Positions 34,601-46,700 of a DNA stretch of 64,000 nt are shown here, one piece after another. Below the pieces are notes generated by a model that searched no databases, was not told where the DNA came from, and was given only the letters and a program-made list of their open reading frames with translations. A program made the translations under genes and the position numbers. Numbering within the stretch: position 1 is the stretch's first letter; each line of letters begins with the position of its first letter. Source of the stretch: Anaeramoeba flamelloides (Eukaryota > Metamonada > Anaeramoebidae); assembly GCA_027625915.1 (NCBI GenBank), contig JANTQA010000051.1, positions 1,984,501 to 2,048,500 on the forward strand, in the 5' to 3' direction.

Positions 34601-35946
34601 AAAGAAAAGAGATTTTTGAAAAAACACCCTATCAAGTTTATTTTATTGGTTTACTCTTTGATTTGTTTCACTCATTCGTATAAACACATTTCTTGATCAA
34701 AACCAAATTAAATAAAACTCAAAAATTTTAATATCAAAAAAAATTTCTAAAAATTGAATAATAACAGATTTCACTCTGATTTTCTTTATTTCTTTTCACA
34801 CCTTGATGAATTAATGATATTTTGATTTCAATTTTTCAATATATCTTGGCACTTTTAAAAATTATTTTTTAATAAGGTCATCAAAATCAAAAATTTTCAA
34901 AATGGTAAAATGTACCTACTTCCTTCAGGTTGTTTAAAAGCCAAGTAATAAAAGTATTAGAAAGTGCGACTCAAACCTCTTGGAAGAGCGAATCAAAAAA
35001 TTTGAACAACACTTTTTATACTCACTTTCTTAAAACAGCAAAACCATTTTAAATTAATTTTTTTGAGTTTTTGGGATCATTCAAGTTTTACAAAGGCTGT
35101 TTTTACAATAGCACTACGCTTTTGAAGAACCAAATGTGAGCTTAAATGAGCTGAAGAAAACTTCTTTTTTCGGGTGTTTGAAATATTCCCGAAAATACCC
35201 GAAAATTTTTTAACCACATAAAAACATGTTATGGGAAACTTCGAAGAAATCCTAGTGCCAATATACCCAGTTTAACGGTAAAACAACAATTTTACTTTCA
35301 AACAAAATATATTTTTTGAATTTTCTATTTTAAGCCCCTCTAAGAGTTTTTTGGTACCTTTTGAGTATATTTGAGTAATTGTTGGTACTTATTAGGGTAA
35401 GTAAATATGTATGTCAGGGTATTCTTGGGTTTGGTATGGGCTGTGTTAGTTTCGGTATGGTGCGTGTTTGTATATTTTGGTTAAATCAGTTTCTTTTATG
35501 GAATGGGAAGTTAAAAAAAGTTAGGCTTGGGTAACCTTGAGTAGGATATGGGTATGTATCGTACGATTAGATATTATTCAGTTATTTTTACATCGTAAAC
35601 AAGATTACAAAATTATGGGTTGTGATACACAATTAGAAATTTTCTTAACAGATACATGTTCACTCATTTCGTTAATACCATTTTGAAATGATCAGAAATG
35701 TTATAGTCATCTAAGATACCAACCCCTTTCACACAAAATGGGTTGAATACTATACCCTAAAATTTACATTTTTTTGAATTTTGATATTTTCCGACAAAAA
35801 AATTTTTTTCTACCATAAAATTACAAATTTACCTTTAAATTGAGTGTATTTTCACTATGATCTCTTAGAAGTTCTTAAAAAAGTGTTTTTTCGTGTTAAA
35901 AAATTGTCAGGTATTTTCGATTTTCGGGTATTTTCAGGAAAAAAAG

Positions 35947-35996
<50 letters not shown>

Positions 35997-37167
35997 AAAA
36001 AACAAAAAACAAAAAATAAAAAGCAAAAAATAGAATATTTAAATTTCAAATAAAAGTAAAAAGATGTTTGAAAAAAGTGTGATTAAAAAACCTTGGATTA
36101 TTATCTGGAAATGAGTTCTATTGAAATTTGTCTAAGGTTTTATTAAATCGACTTTCGAACACTTTTTTGTTTCACTTTTTTAAAATAACTTTACTTCTAT
36201 TTTCCGTATAACAAACAAAAAAATTTTATTTCAATTTTCCCAATTTTATTCCAACTCACGATGTAATTTAGAAAAAAATAACAACAAGATAATTTTAATT
36301 TTTTTATTTCTTTGTTTTTCTTTTTCTTATTATTGATATATTTTCAAAATAAGGGTATGGGACACCTCGGGACAAGAACGTTTCAGATCATTGTGTCCTT
36401 TGTATTACAGAAACTCGAATGCTTGTATTTTAGTTTTTGATATTACTGATCAATCATCATTTGATGATCTTGAATATTGGATGGATCAATTAAAAAATGA
36501 ATTAACAATCTTACCTTCATTAGCCTTAGCTGCAAATAAAAATGATTTGGTATCTGAAAACGAAAACGAAACAACCAAAGAACTTCTTGATAAAGCACGA
36601 AAATATGCAAAGTCAATTGGTGCAGGTTTTTTTCTAACTTCTGCAAAAACAGGAGAGGGTTTGTTTTTGAATTTTTTTACTTTTTATAATATTGCCAATT
36701 TTTTTTTTTCATAATTATTATTTTTTGTTTATCAGCTAAAAAAAATTTTAATGTATATATTCAGAAGTCAGAACAGTAAAAATGTGGAATATTTATTTTC
36801 CAAGTTTTTTACAAAAGTCATTTTCAAAAAGCAAAAACTCGAAAAAAAATTTTTTAATTCATGATAAAACCGTTTCTATTTGAGATTTTAAACCTATTTC
36901 TTGTTGCTTTTTATCACCCATTTTTATAATAAAAATTTACAAATGAATTGAATTTTTAACTAAATTTTATCTTGTCTTCTTTCCTTTCATTTCTCAACAT
37001 AATTTTTAGGTATAAAGGAAATATTTGAATATGTATCCAAAAATGTCCTTTTAAGAACTGACGAAAATTTCTTTAAACCAAATAATGATCCAAAGGTAAT
37101 TCTTGAGGAGCAGAACAAACAAGAAGAAACAAAAAAACTGGAGGAGAGTAAATCAGGCTGTTGCTAA
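31675..37167 (+). CDS. Rab GTPase (Rab5/21/22-like), 3 exons
   Basis: Exons 31675-31892, 36354-36658 and 37010-37167 are joined by GT-AG introns of 4461 bp (GTAAAT..TAAG) and 351 bp (GTTTGT..TTAG) and give 226 residues. Rab proteins switch vesicle traffic by GTP binding. All G motifs are visible: P-loop GQSGSGKT, switch I with ATVGAAFF, WDTSGQERF (Ser where Ala is usual), NKND and TSAK. The C-terminus KSGCC is a double-cysteine geranylgeranylation signal. LCPLYYRNSNACILVFDITD and GAAFF recall the Rab5/21/22 endosomal group. The first intron splits the Arg codon just before VWDTSGQE and carries two palindromic elements; open frames inside it are not exons. The N-terminal 20 residues are Ser/Asp-rich. 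Intact gene. Confidence 0.92.
32115..34928. repeat. 2.8-kb palindrome inside Rab intron 1
   Basis: Left arm ~32115-33413, right arm ~33713-34928, spacer ~300 bp. The inner ~650 bp of each arm (32762-33410 against 33715-34360) differ at only about three positions by eye. Beyond that identity falls to ~80-85 percent, and the outermost ~300 bp are weaker still, but the ends again match: AAGGAAGTAGGTACA at 32123 and its complement TGTACCTACTTCCTT at 34911-34925. The transcript of this intron would fold back on itself. Could be a foldback transposon; no transposase frame and no sure target duplication. Confidence 0.85.
35150..35945. repeat. Inverted-repeat element with G/T-rich centre in Rab intron 1
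   Basis: Arms ~35165-35340 and ~35765-35945 share CCCGAAAATACCCGAAAA then TTTTTTAAC and the AAATCCTAGTG / GATCATAGTG region. The centre (35340-35570) is unusually G/T-rich on the plus strand, with repeated GGTATGG and GGGTA words. A scrap of the arm recurs at 39958-40005 (TACCCGAAAATCGAAAATAG). Confidence 0.6.
35947..35995. repeat. A49 homopolymer
   Basis: An uninterrupted run of 49 A, followed by C(A)4-6 repeats, directly at the right end of the inverted-repeat element in Rab intron 1; it may be that element's or a retroposon's tail. Confidence 0.9.
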
Positions 37168-37334
37168 AATATTCCATATTCTTTTTAATATGATTTTTTT
37201 TTTAACCATTTTATTTTTTTTTTTCTCAATTTTATCTTTTTTATCAATTTTATCAAATAAAAATTTGATGTAAATACAAATAATTTTGGTAAACTAAATA
37301 ACAAGGGTTGTTTTATAATCATTATTAAAAAATA

Positions 37335-37626
37335 TTTAACTGATTTCATTAGAGAACTTTTAATCTCACATCAAGAATTTATGGGAATACATTTATGTGA
37401 CTCGATTATTATCAATGCTTACAGAAGAAACAAAAAAATTTCTAAATTTAAAAATTAGTTATTGAAACTTTCAACTCAATATCAATTCCATGATGTTATA
37501 TTCCAAGGAGATTTCGATCTTAAGAACTATCCCAATTGCATGGTAGTTAATACTACTTTTATGAACAACATTATATTTATTTACTTTAGAGATTGGAAAA
37601 GCAAAGGGGATCTTGTTAGAATTTAA
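37335..37626 (+). mobile_element. LINE endonuclease (EEP/APE-type) fragment
   Basis: Begins about 170 bp after the Rab stop. One frame reads SIIINAYRRNKK, KLSTQYQFHDVIFQGDFDLK and NYPNCMVVNTTFMNN, with one stop inside. VIFQGDFDL matches the GDFN motif of exonuclease-endonuclease-phosphatase domains carried by LINEs, with the Asn changed to Asp. It may be the 5' part of the LINE whose RT lies at 38705. Confidence 0.5.
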
Positions 37627-38704
37627 ATTTTAGGGTTTTTTTCAAAAATTTGTTATTTGGTTGAAACTTTTTTTCTGCAATCCAAATTCGAAATTTAACT
37701 GGAAAATATTTAAAAAAAAATATAATTTTTTTACTAAATTTCCGACAAATCGTGGTATTTTAGGCTTGGAGTAAGATAATATTATAATATAATACTGAGT
37801 AAAGGTGAAGTAAGAAGTAAAAAAACTTGATTTTAATTTTGTCTTCTTTTATTTGAGAAAGTTTTGGATCCATAAATGTTATTTTAATTTTTTACCAAAA
37901 CTTTAAAAAAAACCTCAAAATTTCAAAAAGTTTTTTGATTTTAAAATGTTTTTTGTATTTTCCATTAAATTCCTAAGCAATCCAAAATTTGTAATATTTT
38001 GACTTTCCTTTAATTTACTAACTTTTCAATCATTTTTGAGTTGATCCAAATAATGATTTTTATTCAAAATTTAAATTTGTAGAATTTTGAATTCCCCATA
38101 ATCGAGTAAGTTTTAATCGTTAAAACTCAATAATAAATTGAATTCGATTGGTTTCTGTGTATCAAATCAACTTAGTCTTAAATTAGTTTGAATAAAATAT
38201 TATAGTATCGTGATAGTTTTCAATATTACTTATTTTACTTTTCTGCCAAGCTTTTACAAATCAATAAATAAAATCGAAAATCTTAGTGTAAAATCTAAAA
38301 CCACAGTTATTTCAAAAACACTTGAATTCCATATTTTTTTTATGAATCAAAAATATTATTCAAAATTAAAAATATATTACGATCTGATAAATAAATATAT
38401 GAATTCTTGAGGAACCATTAATTATTTGAATTAGGATATTGATTATTATTCTAAATCTATCAATTTTAATTCTTTAGTAAAGGCATAAATCAAAAAAAAA
38501 ATATCTCAAATATAGAAAAAACTAATAGAGAAAACTGGCTTTAAATTAAATCTAATTTATTTCTAATTGTTCCTTGGATAAATATAAAATTTATTAATAA
38601 ATATAAATTATTATAATCAATATCTTTTATATATTGATAAAATCTGAATTTTAACTTCTTTCGTCAACTTAGATAGATTACTTTTTATTCGGTAATGTTA
38701 TAGA
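37627..38704. other. Between LINE endonuclease and RT parts
   Basis: No clear coding signal except an open frame at 38210-38410 (66 codons, IYYDLINKYMNS end) that could be decayed LINE sequence. The distance between endonuclease and RT fragments is near what a full LINE would have. Confidence 0.35.
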
Positions 38705-39870
38705 ATAATGTTTTTTTAGATAAACTCAAACCATTAGCAATACATGTACAAATGTTTGCAGATGACTTGATATTAATTATGAAGGAATCGCTAATAGAAA
38801 TAAATTATCATGTAGAGAAAATATTTAAAATGATTAGAGATTTTGGAATGAATCCGAATAAGGATAAAACAAAAAAAACTACAAATCCAAAAGAAATTTT
38901 ATATCTTGAGATTAGGCTTGATAAACAAACTCACTTAAAGTTTAACTTGGACAAAGTTAAAACCAATTTTAAAAAATTAATTAATATCCTACAACAAAAA
39001 AAATTCACCAATGGATTAAAGATTCATTTTTTTAAAGCGGTTTTACATAGCCAATTATTATATGGATTAGAAATATTTGATCTAACACAAAAAGAATTCA
39101 ATGCAATCGATGTATGGATAAATAAAAAAATAACAAAATTTTTATTAATAAATCCACACTCTCCCAGACTTATTTATAAAACAGAAGCCAAAATCGACAC
39201 TGCTAGAATAACAATATATAAAAGAAGATTTAAACTAATTCAAAAATTAAAAATTTTGGATTTTAATCAAATAGTTGATAATCTTGTATTTAGAGAGCAG
39301 AAATTGGAAAATATTAACTGGTAAACGAACACCTTAAAAGAACTCGAAATTGAACTCGAGAAATATAGAATCAAACAACTAGAAAATAGTCCTAGTTGGA
39401 AAGTTCATAAATATTTAAAAATAATTTCTATTCAAAATAACATTAACAAACAACAAAGATATTTAAAATGTAAGGGTTCCACTTCGATTTTAAAACTCAG
39501 AAATTTTACAAATTATCTAAACAGATACTCTTATGTCATGAACAAAGATAAATCAAAATTTTGCAAATTATGCAAAAAATCAAAAAATTTGGATATCATT
39601 GAAGATTTTGATCATTTTCTCTGGAACTGCCCAGCCTATGAAAATAATCGTAGAATTTGGATATCTGAATTAAAAAAAATTAATATATCTAATATATTAA
39701 ATAATAATAATATTTTTAATATTATTATTAAAAAAGATTCAATATATTTATTATCACTTGTGGGTAATAGACTAATTTTCGAGTCTTTATTAAAATTTCT
39801 AAATAAAAATTTAGGAATTCGGGTCAATAAGAGGGATTAACAACTCCTCTGTTAAAAAATAAAAAAAAAA
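38705..39870 (+). mobile_element. 5'-truncated LINE: RT and C-terminal zinc knuckle
   Basis: A frame from ~38715 to a stop at 39838-39840 holds the end of a non-LTR reverse transcriptase: VQMFADDLILI (the FADD catalytic box), then GMNPNKDKTK, LKIHFFKAVLHSQLLYGLEIF (thumb region) and a C-terminal knuckle CKLCKKS..DHFLWNCP, the zf-RVT type of LINEs. The frame is interrupted once, by TAA at 39322-39324 after ENINW; the same frame continues. The 3' end is GGATTAACAACTCCTCTG then AT-rich tail with A12. At least five fragments of this family occur in the window (2665, 2987, 4185, 8510, 11705). This copy is the youngest of them. The upstream RT part is missing or decayed. Confidence 0.8.
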
Positions 39871-39954
39871 AAAGAATAATGTTTTTATTTTTAAAATTCT
39901 ATTTGAGCAAAAAAAAAAAAAATAAATAAATAAGCAAAACTTTAGATATATCGT

Positions 39955-40080
39955 GGTGAAAAAAATACCCGAAAATCGAAAATAGCCGAAAATTTTTTAA
40001 CCAAATAAAACAAAATTTATAAAAAACTAAAGATCTAGGTTTACTTGAGTTTTTCTGTTTTATCTAAAAAATTAAAGATT
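39955..40080. repeat. Scraps of two repeat families at LINE 3' flank
   Basis: 39958-40005 matches the arm of the element at 35150-35945 (TACCCGAAAATCGAAAATAG, then CCGAAAATTTTTTAACC). 40035-40080 resembles the family D unit (TTGAGTTTTTCTGTTTTAT). Confidence 0.5.
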
Positions 40081-40763
40081 TTTCTCCATTATATTGAATT
40101 CTGAAAAACCTATAAGATAATGGATACGTTTTTAATTTTATTTTACAAATGTCTTATTATTTTTTATATTAATATTTAAATCAATGTTCCTCTCAATTTT
40201 TACAATTGGGATAAAAATTTCATTAATTACCCCTTTTTCTCAATAAATAAAGAAATAAAATCAAAGTTGTCTTTATCAATAGTATTTCAGACAAAAAAAA
40301 CCTGAATTTTTGAAAAAAAGAGGTTTACCTTTTTTTTAAATTTCTTTTCGTCAAAATATTGTCTTTCTTTTTTTTTCATTATTTACATTTAAATTTAAAT
40401 TCAGAGTAATAAGTTTTTGTTGATGAAACTTGGAACTAATATTTTATAAGAAAATTATGTTATCAATTTTAAAATTACTAAAAAAAAAAAATAATGTTTG
40501 TTTAAATCTAAAAAAACTCTGAATGTAATAAAAATTAAGTATTTTTTTATTTTTTTCATTTTATTAAAAAGTTAAAAAAAATAAAAAAAACTTTTGAGAA
40601 AATTAAATCTAAAAATAAAAATTTATGAATTATTTGTGTAATTATATAAACCTGTATCATTTTTTTTATTTATTTATTTATTGATAAATGATATTTAGAG
40701 TAATTATCAAAAAGTTATCAAGAAAAATAATAAATAATTAAAATTTCAAATTTTAATGATTTT
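40081..40763. other. 3' flank of RhoGEF gene
   Basis: AT-rich, no coding signal. Confidence 0.4.
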
Positions 40764-43700
40764 TTAATTTTTCTTTTTCGAAAAAAATTTTGATTCTTTC
40801 CCAAGTTTTACCTTTTGATCATAATTATTGTTTTGATCATTTTTTTGTGAAAGTGTTTGGATTTGTTGCTTAATTTTTCCCATCAACCCATCCAATTCAT
40901 TTTTTGTTTGAGTGGATAAAATTATAGAGTTTAGTTGTTTTTGATTCAATTTATTTCTTTTCCTTTTCTGCTTTAATTGGCTATTTTTTTCATCGTTATT
41001 CTCTACATTAGTATTATCATCAAAAAGTTTACATAAGAAATTGGCTCTTTTATCATTATTTAACTCGATTATTTGAATATTAGAAGTTAAATTCATTTTA
41101 AATTTAAAGGAATAAAACACCTCTTTACTAATTAGGGATTTTTTAACTTTGACAATTAAAATGAGATCATTAAATAAAAAAAGCATTCTATTTTTAATAG
41201 TATCATTAAAGAAATGAGTGATTCTGGATTTCATAATATAAATTCTTGATGGTTTATCTAGAAGGCTCCATTTACTGTTTTTTTTCCTTAATCTGTTATC
41301 AATTTTCATTACCTTTGATAGATAAGTAAACTCTTTTTGATTGGAATTTAAAAAATCGGCCTGTTTATTTATTTTAGTTAAGGCCGTTTCGATGTTTGGA
41401 TAATCCAAATTGCTTTTGTCTGTATTTTTTAGTAATTCTCCTAATAATAAGGAATATCTTGGTATTCTTTGGATTGGCGCGATCAAGAAATCAAAAAAAC
41501 CTAAGTGGTTTTTATTATTCATTTTTTGTTGAAACAGAAATTTTTTAAATTTTGGTTTCTTTTTTGAAATCTCTTTAATGATTTTATAATAAGAAGAATA
41601 TCTATTTACATAGCTTGTATATACAATCATTGCTGGTGACATGCGGACGAAAAGTTCTCCAAACATCTCTTTGTTGCCAACTTTCAAATTTGAAACTAAA
41701 ATTTTTAAATTAATCAAAATACGTTTACTTAGATTTAAAATAATTTCAATCTCCGTTTTAAAATGTTTCGTTTCATTTGTATCAATATAATCGATTTCCA
41801 AAATAGGTATCAAATAATCTTTCAGTAACATTTCCAATCTTGATACATATTCTAATTCCGTGTTATAAATTTCTTGACAAATTTTATTTCTTTTTTTAAA
41901 TTGAGAAAATTTCTTTCTTTCTTTTGATCCTCTAAAAAGCGATTGTAGATAAAGTACAGAAAATTCTTTTTTTTTTGTAAAATTATTATAATTTAATGAG
42001 GTTTTAATTATTGTAATTTTATTAAATAAATTTATATTTTCTTTTTCTTTTTCTTTTTCTTTTTTCATCTTTTTTTTCATTCGTTTTTCATTTTCTTTCA
42101 AATTTTTAATGATTAAAATTTTGCCTTCTAATTCAATTTTATAATTTTGTATTAATTTCCTTTCTAATTTTAATTTTTCCTGTTCTTTCTGGAAATTTAT
42201 TTTTAATAAATTTTGTTTTTCCTTTAATTTTTGATTATTTTTTTCAATTTTTTCAGATTTTTCTTTTAATTCTTTTGTAATTCTTTTAGTTTCAATTTCT
42301 TTTGTTTTTAAATTCTCTTGAAATTGATTTTGAATTTTTTTATTTTCTTCATTATTTTGATTTTTAATAGATTCGATTTTTTCTTCTTTTTCTTTTAATT
42401 CTTTTTGAATTCTTTCCTCTTTTTCTTTTAATTCTTTTTGAATTTTTTCAATTTCAATTTTTTTTTGTTCTAAATTTTGGTTGTATTTATTTTTAATTTT
42501 TTCATTTTCTACAAGATTTTGATTTTTAATTAATTCGGTTTTTTCTTCTTTGTCTTTTAATTCTTTTTTAATCCTTTCGATCTCAATTTCTTTTTGTTTT
42601 AAATTAACTTGAAATTGATTTTTAATTTTTTCAATTTCTTCATTATTTTTATTTTTAATTAATTCAATTTTTTCTTCTTTATTTTTAATTTCTTTTTGAA
42701 TTTTTTCTTCTTTTTCTTTTAATTCTTTTTGAATTTTTTCAATTTCAATTTCTTTTTGTTTTAAATTTTCTTTGAATTGATTTTGAATTTTTTTATTTTC
42801 TTCATTATTCTGATTTTTAATAGATTCGATTTTTTCTTCTTTTTCCTTTAGTTCTTTTTGAATTATTTCATCTTTTTTTTTTAATTCCTTTTGAATTTTT
42901 TCATTTTCAATTTCTTTTTGTTTTAAATTTTCTTGAAATTGTTTTAGAATTTTTTCATTTTCTTTAATATTTTGATTTTTAATTAATTCAATTTTTTTTT
43001 CTTTATTTTTAATTTCTTTTTGGATTTTGTCTTCTTTTTCTTTTAGTTCTTTTTGAATTTTTTCAATTTCAATTTCTTTTTGTTTTAAATTTTCTTTAAA
43101 TTGATTTTGAATTTTTGTATTTTCTTCATTATTCAGTTTTTTAATAGATTCAATTGTTTCTTCTTTTTCTTTTAATTCCTTTTCAATTTTTTCGATTTCA
43201 ATTTCTTTTTGTTTTAAATTAACTTGAAATTTATTTTGAATTTTTTTATTTTCTTCAATATTCTGATTTTTAATTAATTCAATTTTTTCTTCTTTGTTTT
43301 TTAATTCTTTTTGAATTTTGTCTTCTTTTTCTTTTAATTCTTTTTTAACTTTTTCAAGTTCAATTTCTTTTTGTTTTAAATTTTCTTTGAATTGATTTTG
43401 AATTTTTTTATTTTCTTCATTATTTTGATTTTTAATTAATTCAATTTTTTTTTCTTTATTTTTAATTTCTTTTTGAATTTTGTCTTCTTTTTCTTTTAAT
43501 TCTTTTTGAATTTTTTCAATTTCAATTTCTTTTTGTTTTAAATTTTCTTTGAATTGGTTTTGAATTTTTGTATTTTCTTCATTATTTTGATTTTTAATTA
43601 ATTCAATTGTTTCTTCTTTGTTTTTTAATTCTTTTTGAATTTTGTCTTCTTTTTCTTTTAATTCTTTTTTGATTTTTTCAATTTCAATTTCTTTTTGTTT

Positions 43701-46700
43701 TAAATTAACTTGAAATTGATTTAGAATTTTTTGATTTTCTTTAATATTTTGATTTTTAATAGATTCGATTTTTTCTTCTTTGTTTTTTAATTCTTTTTGG
43801 ATTTTTTCATTTTCAATTACTTTTAGTTTTATATTTTCTTTGAATTGGTTTTGAATTTTTTTATTTTCTTCAATATTTTGTTTTTTCATCGATTCAATTT
43901 TTTCTTCTTTGTTTTTTAATTCTTTTTGGTTTTTTTCTTCTTTTTGTTTTAATTCTTTTTTAATTCTTTCCTCTTTTTCTTTTAATTCATTTTTGACCCT
44001 TTCAATTTCAATTTCTTTTTGTTTTAAAGTTTCTTGAAATTGATTTTGAATTTTTTTATTTTTTTCAATATTTTGTTTTTTAATTGTTTCATTTTTTTCT
44101 TCTTTTTCTTTTAATTCCTTTTCAATTTTTTCAATTTCAATTTCTTTTAGTTTTATATTTTCTTGAAATTGTTTTTGAAGTTTTTGATTTTCTTCATTAT
44201 TCTGATTCTTAATTGATTCAATTTTTTTCAAAAAAATAATTTTTAACTTTTCATTAATTTGTTCTTTAGTTTTTTTCAGGATCAATTTTTCATTTATTTT
44301 TTTGTCTTCTTCTTGATTTAACATCGCGTTTAATTCTTTTTTTATGTTCTTCAATTTGTTCTTTTAATTTTTGATTTTTTATTTTTTTTTTCTTTTTCAA
44401 TTCTTTTTCCTTTTCTTGAAATTGTTTCGTTAACCTTTCAATTTCTTCAGTATTCTGATTTTTAATTATTTCAATTTTTTCTTCTTTGTTTTTAAATTCT
44501 TTTTGAATTTTGTCTTCTTTTTCTTTTAATTCTTTTTCAATTTTTTCAATTTCAATTTCTTTTAGTTTTATATTTTCTTGAAATTGGTTTTGAATTTTTG
44601 TATTTTCTTTTAATTCTTTTTGAATTCTTTCAATTTCTATTTCTTTTTTCTTTTTTAATTCTTTTTCCTTTTCTTGAAATTGTTTCGTTAGCCTTTCGAT
44701 TTCTTCAGTATTTTGATTTTTGATCGTTTCAAATTTTTTTTCTTGTTCTTTTAATTCTTTTTGAATTCCTTCTTCTTGTTCTTTTAATTCTTTTTTAATC
44801 TTTTCAATTTCAATTTCTTTTTTTTTAAAATTTTCTTGGTATTGATTTTGTATTTTTAAACTTTCTTGAAATTGATTTTTAATTTTTTCATTTTCCCCAT
44901 TATTTTGATTAGTAATAAATTCAATTTTTTCTTCTTTTTCTTTTAATTCTTTTTCAATTTTTTCAATTTCAATTTCTTTTCGTTTTAAATTTTCTTGAAA
45001 TTGTTGTTTAATTTTTTCATTTTCTTCAATATTTTGATTTTTAATTAATTCAATTTTTTCTTCTTTGTTTTTTAATTCTTTTTGGTTTTTTTCTTCTTTT
45101 TCTTTTAATTCTTTTTTAATTTTTTCCTCTTTTTCTTTGAATTCTTTTTGGATTTTTTCAATTTCAATTTCTTTTTGTTTCAGACTTTTGTTGAATTTAT
45201 TGTGAATTTTTTCATTTTCATTATTATTTTGATTTTTAAGTGATTCAATTTTTTCTTCTTTGGTTTTTAATTCTTTTTTAATTTCTATTTCTTTTTCTTT
45301 TAATTCTTTTTTAATTTTTTCAATTTCAATTTCTTTTTGTTTTAATTCTTTTTGAATTTTTTCAATTTCAATTTCTTTTAGTTTTAAAGTTTCTTGAAAT
45401 TGCTTTTTAATTTTTGTATTTTCTTCATTATTTCGATTCTTAATAGATTCGGTTTTTTCTGATTTTTCTTTTAATTCTTTTTGAATTCTTTCAATTTCAA
45501 TTTCTTTTTTCTTTTTCAATATTTTTTCCTTTTCTTGAAATTGTTTCGTTAGCCTTTCAATTTCTTCAGTATTTTGATTTTTAATTGTTTCAACTTTTTT
45601 TTCTTGTTCTTTTAATTCTTTTTGAATTCTTTCAATTTCAATTTCTTTTTGTTTTAAAATTTCTTGAAATTGATTTTGAATTTTTTTATTTTTTTCAATA
45701 TTTTTTTTTTTAATTGTTTCAGTTTTTTCTTCTTTTTCTTTTAATTCCTTTTCAATTTTTTCAATTTCAATTTCTTTTTGTTTTAAATTTTCTTCAAATT
45801 TATTTTTTATTTTTTTATTTTCTTCATTATTTTGATTCTTAATTGATTCGTTTTTTTCTTCTTTTTCTTTTAATTCTTTTTGAATTCTTTCTTCTTTTTT
45901 TTGTAATTCTTTTTTAATTTTTTCAATTTCAATTTGTTTTTGTTTTAGCTTTTTTACAAATTGATTTTTTATTTTTTTAACTTCTTTAAGATTTTGATTT
46001 TTAATTAATTCATTTTTTTCGGTTTTTTCTTTTAATTCTTTTTCAATTCTTTCCTCTTTTTCTTTTAATTCATTTTTAATTCTTTCAATTTCAATTTCTT
46101 TTTGTTTTCGTTTTTCTCTGAATTTATTTTTAATCAAATTATTTTCTTTAATATTTTGATTTTTAATTTTTCCAATTGTTTCTTCTTTTTCTTTTAATTC
46201 ATTTTCAATTTTTTCAATTTCAATTTCTTTGAGTTTTATATTTTCTTGAAATTGTTTTTGAAGTTTTTGATTTTCTTCATTATTCTGATTCTTAATTGAT
46301 TCAATTTTTTTCAAAAAAATAATTTTTAACTTTTCATTAATTTGTTCTTTAGTTTTTTTAAGGATCAATTTTTCATTTATTTTTTTTTCTTCTTCTTGAT
46401 TTAAAATCGCGTTTAATTCTTTTTTATGTTCTTCAATTTGTTCTTTTAATTTTTGATTTTTTATTTTTTTTTTCTTTTTCAATTCTTTTTCCTTTTCTTG
46501 AAATTGTTTCGTTAACCTTTCAATTTCTTCAGTATTCTGATTTTGAATTATTTCAGTTTTTTCTTTTTTGTCTTTTAATTCTTTTTTAATCTTTTCAATT
46601 TCAATTTCTTTTTTCTTTTTCAATATTTTTTCCTTTTCTTGAAATTGTTTCGTTAGCCTTTCAATTTCTTCAGTATTTTGATTTTTGATAGTTTCAATTT

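Noticed and set aside
32163-34696. Short open frames inside Rab intron 1
   Set aside because: They lie in the palindrome arms, are not conserved between the two arms and are not needed for a complete Rab protein.
35844-36053. Lysine-rich 69-codon frame
   Set aside because: A reading of the A49 tract.
44290-44354. Second RhoGEF frame as a separate gene starting at its own ATG
   Set aside because: The ATG lies inside the coiled coil, the upstream frame continues the same repeat, and the partner block at 46.4 kb shows the in-frame form.
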